NCBI GenBank assembly: GCA_032622095.1 | Contig: CP136062.1 | Location: forward strand, 39,554,918 to 39,618,917 | Length of the DNA stretch: 64,000 bases | Direction of reading: 5' to 3' | Origin: Siphonodentalium dalli | Lineage: Eukaryota; Mollusca; Scaphopoda; Gadilida; Siphonodentaliidae | Part shown: piece by piece, positions 46,682-62,519 of the stretch | Position numbering within the stretch: the stretch's first letter is position 1 | How the letters are laid out: the number at the start of each line of letters is the position of its first letter | Program-made: the position numbers and the translations under genes | The notes under the pieces: generated by a model | What the model was told of the DNA's origin: nothing | Database searches by the model: none | The model's input: only the letters and a program-made list of their open reading frames with translations

Positions 46682-49600
46682 CTATAGGTATCCCCACCAC
46701 ATACATCTATAGGTATCCCGCCACACACATATATAGGTATCCCCACCACACACATATATAGGTATCACCACCGCACACATATATAGGTATCCCCGCCAAA
46801 TACATATATAGGTATCCCCACCACATACATATATAGGTATCACCACCACACACATATATAGGTATCCCCACCACATACATATATACATATATAGGTATCC
46901 CCACCACATACATATATAGGTATCCCCACCACATACATATATAGGTATCCCCACCACATACATCTATTGGTATCACCGCCACATACATCTATAGGCATCC
47001 CCACCACATACATCTATAGGTATCCCGCCACACACATATATAGGTATCCCCACCACACACATATATAGGTATCACCACCACACACATCTATAGGTATCCC
47101 GCCACACACATATATAGGTATCCCCACCACACACATATATAGGTATCACCACCACACACATATATAGGTATCCCCGCCCAATACATATATAGGTATCCCC
47201 ACCACATACATATATAGGTATCCCCACCACATACATCTATAGGTATCCCCACCACATCCATATATAGGTATCCCCACCACATACATCTATATGTATCCCC
47301 ACCACACACATATATAGGTATCCCCACCACATACATATATAGGTATCCCCACCACCTACATATATAGGTATCCCCACCACATACATATATAGGTATCCCC
47401 ACCACATACATATATAGGTATCCCCACCACATACATATATATTTATCCCCGCCACATACATATATATGTATCACCACAACACACATATATAGGTATCCCC
47501 ACCACATACATATATAGGTATCCCCACCACATACGTCTATATGTATCCCCACCACACACACATATAGGTATCCCCACCACATACATATATAGATATCCCC
47601 ACCACATACATATATATGTATCCCCACCACATACATCTATATGTATCCCCACCACACACATATATAGGCATCCCCACCACATACATCTATAGGTATCCCC
47701 ACCACACACATATATATAGGTATCCCCACCACATACATATATAGTATCCCCACCACACACATCTATATGTATCCCCACCACACACATATATAGGTATCCC
47801 CACCACACACATATATAGGTATCACCACCACACACATATATAGGTATCCCCACCACATACATATATAGGTATCCCCACCACATAAATATATAGGTATCCC
47901 CACCACACAAATCTATAGATATCCCCACCACACACTTCTATAGGTATCCCCACCACACACATATATAGGTATCACCACCACACACATATATAGGTATCCC
48001 CACCACATACATATATAGGTATTCCCACCACATAAATATATAGGTATCCTCACCACACACATCTATAGTTATCCCCACCACACACATCAATAGGTATCCC
48101 CACCACATACATAAATAAGTATCCCCACCACACACATTTATAGGTATCCACGCCCCATACATATATAGGTATCACTACCACACACATATATAGGTCTCCC
48201 CACCACATACATCTATAGGTATCCCCACCACACACATCTATAGGTATCCCCACCACACACATCTATAGGTATCCCCACCACACACATATATAGGTATCCC
48301 CACCATACACATATATAGGTATCCCCACCACATACATATATAGGTATCACCACCACACACATATAGGTATCCCCACCACATACATATAGGTATCCCCGCC
48401 ACATACATATAGGTATCCCCACCACACACATATAGGTATCCCCACCACACACATATATAGGTATCACCACCACATACATATATAGGTATAACCAACACAT
48501 ACATATATAGGTATCCCCACCACATACATATATAGGTATCCCCACCACACACATATATAGGTATCCGCACCACATACATATATCGGTATCCCCACCACAT
48601 ACATATATAGGTATCCCCACCACACACATCTATAGGTATCCCCACCACATACATCTATTGGTATCACCGCCACATACATCTATAGGTTTACCCACCACAT
48701 ACATCTATAGGTATCCGCCACACACATATATAGGTATCGCCACCACACACATATATAGGTATCCCCACCACATACATCTATAGGTATCCCGCCACACACA
48801 TATCTAGGTATCGCCACCACACACATATACAGGTATCACCACCACACACATATATAGGTATCCCCGCCAAATACATATATAGGTATCCCCACCACATACA
48901 TATATAGGTATCACCACCACACACATATATAGGTATCCCCACCACACACATATATAGGTATCCCCACCACATACATCTATAGTTATCCCCACCACACACA
49001 TATATAGGTATCCCCACCACATACATATATAGGTATCCCCACCACATACATATATAGGTATCCCCACCACATACATATATAGGTATCCCCACCACATACA
49101 TATATAGGTATCCCCACCACATACATATATAGGTATCCCCGCCACATACATATATATGTATCACCACCACACACATATATAGGTATCCCCACCACATACA
49201 TATATAGGTATCCCCACCACATACATCTATAGGTATCCCCACCACACATAAATATAGGTATCCCCACCACATACATATATATATATATCCCCACCACATA
49301 CATATATATGTATCCCCACCACATACATCTATATGTATTCCCACCACACACATTTATATGTATCCCCACCACATACATCTGTAGGTATCCCCACCACACA
49401 CATATATAGGTATCCCCACCACATACATTTATAGGTATCCCCACCACACACATCTATATGTATCCCCACCACACACATCTATAGGTATCCCAACCCCACA
49501 CATATATAGATATCACCACCACATACATATATAGGTATCCCAACCACACACATATATAGATATCACCACCACATACATATATAGGTATCACCACCACACA

Positions 49601-52600
49601 CATATAGGTATCCCCACCACATACATTTAGGTATCACCGCCACATACATATAGGTATCCCCACCACACACATATAGGTATCCCCACCACACACATCTATA
49701 GGTATCACCACCACATACATAATAAGTATACCCAACACATACATATATAGGTATCCCCACCACATACATATATAGTTATCCCCACCACACACATCTATTG
49801 GTATCCCCACCACATACATATATAGGTATCCCCACCACACACATATATAGGTATCCCCACCACATACATCTATAGGCATCCCGCCACACACATATATAGG
49901 TATCCCCACCACATACATCTATAGGTATCCCCACCACACACATATATAGGTATCCCCACCACATACATATATAGGCATCCCCACCACACACATCTATAGG
50001 TATCCCCACCACACACATCTATAGGTATCCCAACCACACACATATATAGATATCACCACCACATACATATATAGGTATCACCACCACATACATATATAGG
50101 TATACCCAACACATACATATATAGGTATCCCTACCACACACATATGTAGTTATCCCCACCACACACAGCTATAGGTATCCCCACCACATACATATATAGG
50201 TATCCCCACCACATACATATATAGGTATCCCCGCCACATACATATATAGGTATCCCCACCACATACATCTATTGGTATCACCGCCACATACATCTATAGG
50301 CATCCCCACCACATACATCTATAGGTATCCCGCCACACACATATATAGGTATCCCCACCACACACATATATAGGTATCACCACCACACACATCTATAGGT
50401 ATCCCGCCACACACATATATAGGTATCCCCACCACACACATATATAGGTATCACCACCACACACATATATAGGTATTCCCGCCCAATACATATATAGGTA
50501 TCCCCACCACATACATATATAGGTATCACCACCACACACATATATAGGTATCCCCACCACATACATATATAGGTATCCGCAACACATACATCTATAGGTA
50601 TCCCCACCACATACATCTATAGGTATCCCGCCACACACATATATAGGTATCCCCACCACACACATATATAGGTATCACCACCGCACACATATATAGGTAT
50701 CCCCGCCAAATACATATATAGGTATCCCCACCACATACATATATAGGTATCACCACCACACACATATATAGGTATCCCCACCACATACATATATACATAT
50801 ATAGGTATCCCCACCACATACATATATAGGTATCCCCACCACATACATATATAGGTATCCCCACCACATACATCTATTGGTATCACCGCCACATACATCT
50901 ATAGGCATCCCCACCACATACATCTATAGGTATCCCGCCACACACATATATAGGTATCCCCACCACACACATATATAGGTATCACCACCACACACATCTA
51001 TAGGTATCCCGCCACACACATATATAGGTATCCCCACCACACACATATATAGGTATCACCACCACACACATATATAGGTATCCCCGCCCAATACATATAT
51101 AGGTATCCCCACCACATACATATATAGGTATCCCCACCACATACATCTATAGGTATCCCCACCACATCCATATATAGGTATCCCCACCACATACATCTAT
51201 ATGTATCCCCACCACACACATATATAGGTATCCCCACCACATACATATATAGGTATCCCCACCACCTACATATATAGGTATCCCCACCACATACATATAT
51301 AGGTATCCCCACCACATACATATATAGGTATCCCCACCACATACATATATATTTATCCCCGCCACATACATATATATGTATCACCACAACACACATATAT
51401 AGGTATCCCCACCACATACATATATAGGTATCCCCACCACATACGTCTATATGTATCCCCACCACACACACATATAGGTATCCCCACCACATACATATAT
51501 AGATATCCCCACCACATACATATATATGTATCCCCACCACATACATCTATATGTATCCCCATCACACACATATATAGGCATCCCCACCACATACATCTAT
51601 AGGTATCCCCACCACACACATATATATAGGTATCCCCACCACATACATATATAGTATCCCCACCACACACATCTATATGTATCCCCACCACACACATATA
51701 TAGGTATCCCCACCACACACATATATAGGTATCACCACCACACACATATATAGGTATCCCCACCACATACATATATAGGTATCCCCACCACATAAATATA
51801 TAGGTATCCCCACCACACAAATCTATAGATATCCCCACCACACACTTCTATAGGTATCCCCACCACACACATATATAGGTATCACCACCACACACATATA
51901 TAGGTATCCCCACCACATACATATATAGGTATTCCCACCACATAAATATATAGGTATCCTCACCACACACATCTATAGTTATCCCCACCACACACATCAA
52001 TAGGTATCCCCACCACATACATAAATAAGTATCCCCAACACACACATTTATAGGTATCCACGCCCCATACATATATAGGTATCACTACCACACACATATA
52101 TAGGTCTCCCCACCACATACATCTATAGGTATCCCCACCACACACATCTATAGGTATCCCCACCACACACATCTATAGGTATCCCCACCACACACATATA
52201 TAGGTATCCCCACCATACACATATATAGGTATCCCCACCACATACATATATAGGTATCACCACCACACACATATAGGTATCCCCACCACATACATATAGG
52301 TATCCCCGCCACATACATATAGGTATCCCCACCACACACATATAGGTATCCCCACCACACACATATATAGGTATCACCACCACATACATATATAGGTATA
52401 ACCAACACATACATATATAGGTATCCCCACCACATACATATATAGGTATCCCCACCACACACATATATAGGTATCCGCACCACATACATATATCGGTATC
52501 CCCACCACATACATATATAGGTATCCCCACCACACACATCTATAGGTATCCCCACCACATACATCTATTGGTATCACCGCCACATACATCTATAGGTTTA

Positions 52601-54500
52601 CCCACCACATACATCTATAGGTATCCGCCACACACATATATAGGTATCGCCACCACACACATATATAGGTATCCCCACCACATACATCTATAGGTATCCC
52701 GCCACACACATATCTAGGTATCGCCACCACACACATATACAGGTATCACCACCACACACATATATAGGTATCCCCGCCAAATACATATATAGGTATCCCC
52801 ACCACATACATATATAGGTATCACCACCACACACATATATAGGTATCCCCACCACACACATATATAGGTATCCCCACCACATACATCTATAGTTATCCCC
52901 ACCACACACATATATAGGTATCCCCACCACATACATATATAGGTATCCCCACCACATACATATATAGGTATCCCCACCACATACATATATAGGTATCCCC
53001 ACCACATACATATATAGGTATCCCCACCACATACATATATAGGTATCCCCGCCACATACATATATATGTATCACCACCACACACATATATAGGTATCCCC
53101 ACCAGATACATATATAGGTATCCCCACCACATACATCTATAGGTATCCCCACCACACATAAATATAGGTATCCCCACCACATACATATATATATATCCCC
53201 ACCACATACATATATATGTATCCCCACCACATACATCTATATGTATTCCCACCACACACATTTATATGTATCCCCACCACATACATCTGTAGGTATCCCC
53301 ACCACACACATATATAGGTATCCCCACCACATACATTTATAGGTATCCCCACCACACACATCTATATGTATCCCCACCACACACATCTATAGGTATCCCA
53401 ACCCCACACATATATAGATATCACCACCACATACATATATAGGTATCCCAACCACACACATATATAGATATCACCACCACATACATATATAGGTATCACC
53501 ACCACACACATATAGGTATCCCCACCACATACATTTAGGTATCACCGCCACATACATATAGGTATCCCCACCACACACATATAGGTATCCCCACCACACA
53601 CATCTATAGGTATCACCACCACATACATAATAAGTATACCCAACACATACATATATAGGTATCCCCACCACATACATATATAGTTATCCCCACCACACAC
53701 ATCTATTGGTATCCCCACCACATACATATATAGGTATCCCCACCACACACATATATAGGTATCCCCACCACATACATCTATAGGCATCCCGCCACACACA
53801 TATATAGGTATCCCCACCACATACATCTATAGGTATCCCCACCACACACATATATAGGTATCCCCACCACATACATATATAGGCATCCCCACCACACACA
53901 TCTATAGGTATCCCCACCACACACATCTATAGGTATCCCAACCACACACATATATAGATATCACCACCACATACATATATAGGTATCACCACCACATACA
54001 TATATAGGTATACCCAACACATACATATATAGGTATCCCTACCACACACATATGTAGTTATCCCCACCACACACAGCTATAGGTATCCCCACCACATACA
54101 TATATAGGTATCCCCACCACATACATATATAGGTATCCCCGCCACATACATATATAGGTATCCCCACCACATACATCTATTGGTATCACCGCCACATACA
54201 TCTATAGGCATCCCCACCACATACATCTATAGGTATCCCGCCACACACATATATAGGTATCCCCACCACACACATATATAGGTATCACCACCACACACAT
54301 CTATAGGTATCCCGCCACACACATATATAGGTATCCCCACCACACACATATATAGGTATCACCACCACACACATATATAGGTATTCCCGCCCAATACATA
54401 TATAGGTATCCCCACCACATACATATATAGGTATCACCACCACACACATATATAGGTATCCCCACCACATACATATATAGGTATCCCCACCACATACATC
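46682..54500. repeat. Higher-order repeat, 3910-bp period, two near-identical copies
   Basis: The rare variant ATATACATATATAGG at 46881 recurs at 50791. Variant order from about 46682 to 50590 is copied at 50592 to about 54500. Differences are few, including a 2-bp TA indel near 49276 against 53184 that makes later markers 3908 apart. It is a recent duplication, or possibly an assembly duplication. Confidence 0.88.
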
Positions 54501-55042
54501 TATAGGTATCCCCACCACACACATATATAGGTATCCCCACCAATACATATATAGGTATCCCCACCACCTACATATATAGGTATCCCCACCACATACATAT
54601 ATAGGTATCCCCACCACACACATCTATATGTATCCCCACCACACACATCTATAGGTATCCCAACCCCACAAATATATAGATATCACCACCACATACATAT
54701 ATAGGTATCCCAACCACACACATATATAGATATCACCACCACATACATATATAGGTATCACCACCACACACATATAGGTATACCCACCACATACATATAG
54801 GTATCCCCGCCACATACATACAGGTATCCCCACCACACATAAATATAGGTATCCCCACCACATACATATATAGATATCCCCACCACATACATATATATGT
54901 ATCCCCACCACATACATCTATATGTATCCCCACCACACACATATATATGTATCCCCACCACATACATCTATAGGTATCCCCACCACACACATATATAGGT
55001 ATCCCCACCACATACATATATAGGTATCCCCACCACACACAT

Positions 55043-58000
55043 CTATATGTATTCCCACCACACACATCTATAGGTATCCCAACCCCACACATATATAGAT
55101 ATCACCACCACATACATATATAGGTATCCCCACCACACACATATATAGATATCATCACCACATACATATATAGGTATCACCACCACACACATATAGGTAT
55201 CCCCACCACATACATATAGGTATCCCCGCCACATACATATAGGTATCCCCACCACACACATATAGGTATCCCCACCACACACATCTATAGGTATCACCAC
55301 CACATACATATATAGGTATACCCAACACATACATATATAGGTATCCCCACCACATACATATATAGTTATCCCCACCACACACATATATAGGTATCCCCAC
55401 CACACACATATAGGTATCCCCACCACATACATATAGGTATCCCCACCACATACATCTATAGGTATCCCCACCACACATAAATATAGGTATCCCCACCACA
55501 TACATATATAGATATCCCCACCACATACATATATATGTATCCCCACCACATACATCTATATGTATACCCACCACACACATATATATGTATCCCCACCACA
55601 TACATCTATAGGTATCCCCACCACATACATCTATTGGTATCACCGCCACATACTTCTATTGGTATCCCCGCCACATACATCTATAGGTATCCCGCCACAC
55701 ACATATATAGGTATCCCCACCACACACATATATAGGTATCCCCACCACATACATCTATAGGTATCCCGCCACACACATATATAGCTATCCCCACCACACA
55801 CATATATAGGTATCACCACCACACACATATATAGGTATCCCCGCCAAATACATATATAGGTATCCCCACCACATACATCTATATGTATCCCCACCACACA
55901 CATTTATAGGCATCCCCACCACATACATCTATAGGTATCCCCACCACACACATATATAGGTATCCCCACCACCTACATATATAGGTATCGCCACCACATA
56001 CATATATAGGTATCCCCACCACATACATATATAGGTATCCCCACCACATACATATATAGGTATCCCCGCCACATACATATATATGTATCACCGCCACACA
56101 CATATATAGGTATCCCCACCACATACATATATAGGTATCCCCACCACATACGTCTATAGGTATCCCCACCACACACAAATATAGGTATCCCCACCACATA
56201 CATATATAGATATCCCCACCACATACATATATATATGTATCCCCACCACATACATCTATATGTATCCCCACCACACACATATATAGGCATCCCCACCACA
56301 TACATCTATAGGTATCCCCACCACACACATATATAGGTATCCCCACCACATACATATATAGTATCCCCACCACACACATCTATAGGTATCCCCACCACAC
56401 ACATATATAGGTATCCCAACCACACACATCTATAGGTATCCCCACCACATAAATATGTAGGTATCCCCACCATATACATATATAGGTATCCCCACCACAC
56501 ACATACATAGGTATCCCCACCACATACATATATAGGTATCCCCGCCACACACATATATAGGTGTCCCCACCACACACATATATAGGTCTGCCCACCACAT
56601 ACATATATAGGTATCCCCGCCACACACATATATAGGTATCCCCGCCAAACACATATATAGGTATCCTCACCACACACATATATAGGTATCCCCGCCACAT
56701 ACATATATAGGTCTCCCCGCCACACAATTATAGGTATCCCCACCACACACATATATCGGTATCCCCGCCACACACATATATATGTATCCCCACCACATAC
56801 ATCTATAGGTATCACCACCACACACATATATAGGTATCCCCACCACATACATATATAGGTATCCCCACCACACACATCTATATGTATTCCCACCACACAC
56901 ATCTATAGGTATCCCAACCCCACACATATATAGATATCACCACCACATACATATATAGGTATCCCAACCACACACATATATAGATATCACCACCACATAC
57001 ATATATAGGTATCACCACCACACACATATAGGTATCCCCAACACATACATATAGGTATCCCCGCCACATACATATAGGTATCCCCACCACACACATATAG
57101 GTATCCCCACCACACACATCTATAGGTATCACCACCACATACATATATAGGTATACCCAACACATACATATATAGGTATCCCCACCACATACATATATAG
57201 TTATCCCCACCACACACATATATAGGTATCCCCACCACACACATATAGGTATCCCCACCACATACAAATAGGTATCCCCACCACATACATCTATAGGTAT
57301 CCCCACCACACATAAATATAGGTATCCCCACCACATACATATATAGATATCCCCACCACATACATATATATGTATCCCCACCACATACATCTATATGTAT
57401 CCCCACCACACACATATATATGTATCCCCACCACATACATCTATAGGTATCCCCACCACATACATCTATTGGTATCACCGCCACATACTTCTATTGGTAT
57501 CCCCGCCACATACATCTATAGGTATCCCGCCACACACATATATAGGTATCCCCACCACACACATATATAGGTATCCCCACCACATACATCTATAGGTATC
57601 CCGCCACACACATATATAGCTATCCCCACCACATACATATATAGGATTCACCACCACACACATATATAGGTATCCCCGCCAAATACATATATAGGTATCC
57701 CCACCACATACATATATATGTATCACCACCACACACATATATAGGTATCCCCACCACATACATATATAGATATCCCCACCACATACATATATATGTATCC
57801 CCACCACATACATCTATATGTATCCCCACCACACACATATATAGGCATCCCCACCACATACATCTATAGGTATCCCCACCACACACATATATAGGTATCC
57901 CCACCACCTACATATATAGGTATCGCCACCACATACATATATAGGTATCCCCACCACATACATATATAGGTATCCCCACCACATACATATATAGGTATCC

Positions 58001-61000
58001 CCGCCACATACATATATATGTATCACCGCCACACACATATATAGGTATCCCCACCACATACATATATAGGTATCCCCACCACATACGTCTATAGGTATCC
58101 CCACCACACACAAATATAGGTATCCCCACCACATACATATATAGATATCCCCACCACATACATATATATGTATCCCCACCACATACATCTATATGTATCC
58201 CCACCACACACATATATAGGCATCCCCACCACATACATCTATAGGTATCCCCACCACACACATATATAGGTATCCCCACCACATACATATATAGTATCCC
58301 CACCACACACATCTATAGGTATCCCCACCACACACATATATAGGTATCCCAACCACACACATCTATAGGTATCCCCACCACATAAATATGTAGGTATCCC
58401 CACCATATACATATATAGGTATCCCCACCACACACATACATAGGTATCCCCACCACATACATATATAGGTATCCCCGCCACACACATATATAGGTGTCCC
58501 CACCACACACATATATAGGTCTGCCCACCACATACATATATAGGTATCCCCGCCACACACATATATAGGTATCCCCGCCAAACACATATATAGGTATCCT
58601 CACCAAACACATATATAGGTATCCCCGCCACATACATATATAGGTCTCCCCGCCACACAATTATAGGTATCCCCACCACACACATATATCGGTATCCCCG
58701 CCACACACATATATAGGTATCCCCACCACACACATATAAAGGTATCACCACCACACACATATATAGGTATCCCCACCACATACATATATAGGTATCCCCA
58801 CCACACACATATATAGGTATCACCACCACACACATATATATGTATCCCCACCACATACATATATATGTATCCCCACCACATACATATATAGGTATCCCCA
58901 CCACATACATCTATAGGTATCCCCACCATACACATATATAGGTATCCCACCACATACATATATAGGTATCCCCACCACACACATCTATAGGTATCCCCAC
59001 CACACACATCTATAGGTATCCCAACCACACACATATATAGATATCACCACCACATACATATATAGGTATCACCACCACACACATATAGGTATCCCCACCA
59101 CATACATATAGGTATCCCCGCCACATACATATAGGTATCCCCACCACACACATGTAGGTATCCCCACCACACACATCTATATGTATCACCACCACATACA
59201 TATATAGGTATACCCAACACATACATATATAGGTATCCCTACCACATACATATATAGTTATCCCCACCACACACATCTATGGGTATCCCCACCACATACA
59301 TATATAGGTATCCCCACCACATACATATATAGGTATCCCCACCACATACATATATAGGTATCCCCCCCACATACATCTATTGGTATCACCGCCACATACA
59401 TCTATAGGCATCCCCACCACATACATCTATAGGTATCCCGCCACACACATATATAGGTATCCCCACCACACACATATATAGGTATCACCACCACACACAT
59501 CTATAGGTATCCCGCCACACACATATATAGGTATCCCCACCACACACATATATAGGTATCCCCACCACATACATATATAGGTATCACCACCCAATACATA
59601 TATAGGTATCCCCACCACATACATATATAGGTATCACCACCACACACATATATAGGTATCCCCACCACATACATATATAGGTATCCCCACCACCTACATA
59701 TATAGGTATCTCCACCACATACATATATAGGTATCCCCACCACATACATATATAGGTATCTCCACCACATACATATATAGGTATCCCCGCCACATACATA
59801 TATATGTATCACCACAACACACATATATAGGTGTCCCCACCACATACATATATAGGTATCCCCACCACATACGTCTATATGTATCTCCAACATAGGTATC
59901 CCCACCACATACATATATAGGTATCACCACCACACACATACATAGGTATCCCCACCACATACATATATAGGTATCCCCACCACCTACATATATAGGTATC
60001 TCCACCACATACATATATAGGTATCCCCACCACATACATATATAGGTATCTCCACCACATACATATATAGGTATCCCCGCCACATACATATATATGTATC
60101 ACCACAACACACATATATAGGTGTCCCCACCACATACATATATAGGTATCCCCACCACATACGTCTATATGTATCCCCAACACACACACATATAGGTATC
60201 CCCACCACATACATATATAGATATCCCCACCACATACATATATATGTATCCCCACCACATACATCTATATGTATCCCCACCACACACATATATAGGCATC
60301 CCCACCACATACATCTATAGGTATCCCCACCACACACATATATAGGTATCCCCACCACATACATATATAGTATCCCCACCACACACATCTATAGGTATCC
60401 CCACCACACACATATATAGGTATCCCAACCACACACATCTATAGGTATCCCCACCACATAAATATGTAGGTATCCCCACCATATACATATATAGGTATCC
60501 CCACCACACACATACATAGGTATCCCCACTACATACATATATAGGTATCCCCGCCACACACATATATAGGTATCCCCACCACACACATATATAGGTCTGC
60601 CCACCACATACATATATAGGTATCCCCGCCACACACATATATAGGTATCCCCGCCAAACACATATATAGGTATCCTCACCACACACATATATAGGTATCC
60701 CCGCCACATACATATATAGGTCTCCCCGCCACACATCTATAGGTATCCCCACCACACACATATATCGGTATCCCCGCCACACACATATATAGGTATCCCC
60801 ACCACACACATAAAGGTATCACCACCACACACATATATAGGTATCCCCACCACATACATATATAGGTATCCCCACCACACACATATATAGGTATCACCAC
60901 CACACACATATATATGTATCCCCACCACATACATATATATGTATCCCCACCACAAACATATATAGGTATCCCCACCACATACATCTATAGGTATCCCTAC

Positions 61001-62270
61001 CACACACATATATAGGTATCCCACCACATACATATATAGGTATCCCCACCACACACATCCATAGGTATCCCCACCACACACATCTATAGGTATCCCAACC
61101 ACACACATATATAGATATCACCACCACATACATATATAGGTATCACCACCACACACATATAGGTATCCCCACCACATACATATAGGTATCCCCGCCACAT
61201 ACATATAGGTATCCCCACCACACACCTGTAGGTATCCCCACCACACACATCTATAGGTATCACCACCACATACATATATAGGTATACCCAACACATACAT
61301 ATATAGGTATCCCTACCACATACATATATAGTTATCCCCACCACACACATCTATAGGTATCCCCACCACATACATATATAGGTATCCCCACCACATACAT
61401 ATATAGGTATCCCCACCACATACATATATAGGTATCCCCGCCACATACATATATATGTATCACCACAACACACATATATAGGTGTCCCCACCACATACAT
61501 ATATAGGTATCCCCACCACATACGTCTATATGTATCCCCACCACACACACATATAGGTATCCCCACCACATACATATATAGATATCCCCACCACATAAAT
61601 ATATATGTATCCCCACCACATACATCTATATGTATCCCCACCACACACATATATAGGCATCCCCATCACATACATCTATAGGTATCCCCACCACACACAT
61701 ATATAGCTATCCCCACCACATACATATATAGTATCCCCACCACACACATCTATAGGTATCCCCACCACACACATATATAGGTATCCCAACCACACACATC
61801 TATAGGTATCCCCACCACATAAATATGTAGGTATCCCCACCATATACATATATAGGTATCCCCACCACACACATACATAGGTATCCCCACCACATACATA
61901 TATAGGTATCCCCACCACATACATATATAGGTATCCCCGCCACACACATATATAGGTGTCCCCACCACACACATATATAGGTCTGCCCACCACATACATA
62001 TATAGGTATCCCCGCCACACACATATATAGGTATCCCCGCCAAACACATATATAGGTATCCTCACCACACACATATATAGGTATCCCCGCCACATACATA
62101 TATAGGTCTCCCCGCCACACATCTATAGGTATCCCCACCACACACATATATCGGTATCCCCGCCACACACATATATAGGTATCCCCACCACACACATAAA
62201 GGTATCACCACCACACACATATATAGGTATCCCCTCCACATACATATATAGGTATCCCCACCACACACTT
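55043..62270. repeat. Higher-order repeat block, four related copies at 1.4-2.1 kb
   Basis: A marker containing TCCTCACCA, then GGTATCCCCGCCACATAC and GGTCTCCCCGCCACAC, occurs near 56727, 58660, 60736 and 62122 (spacings 1933, 2076, 1386). A second marker repeats 1835 bases apart between 55043-55555 and 56878-57390. The unequal spacings point to repeated unequal exchange. Confidence 0.75.
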
Positions 62271-62519
62271 ATATAGGTATCACCACCACACACATATATA
62301 TGTATCCCCACCACATACATATATATGTATCCCCACCACATACATATATAGGTATCCCCACCACATACATCTATAGGTATCCCTACCACACACATATATA
62401 GGTATCCCACCACATACATATATAGGTATCCCCACCACACACATCTATAGGTATCCCCACCACACACATCTATAGGTATCCCAACCACACACATATATAG
62501 ATATCACCACCACATACAT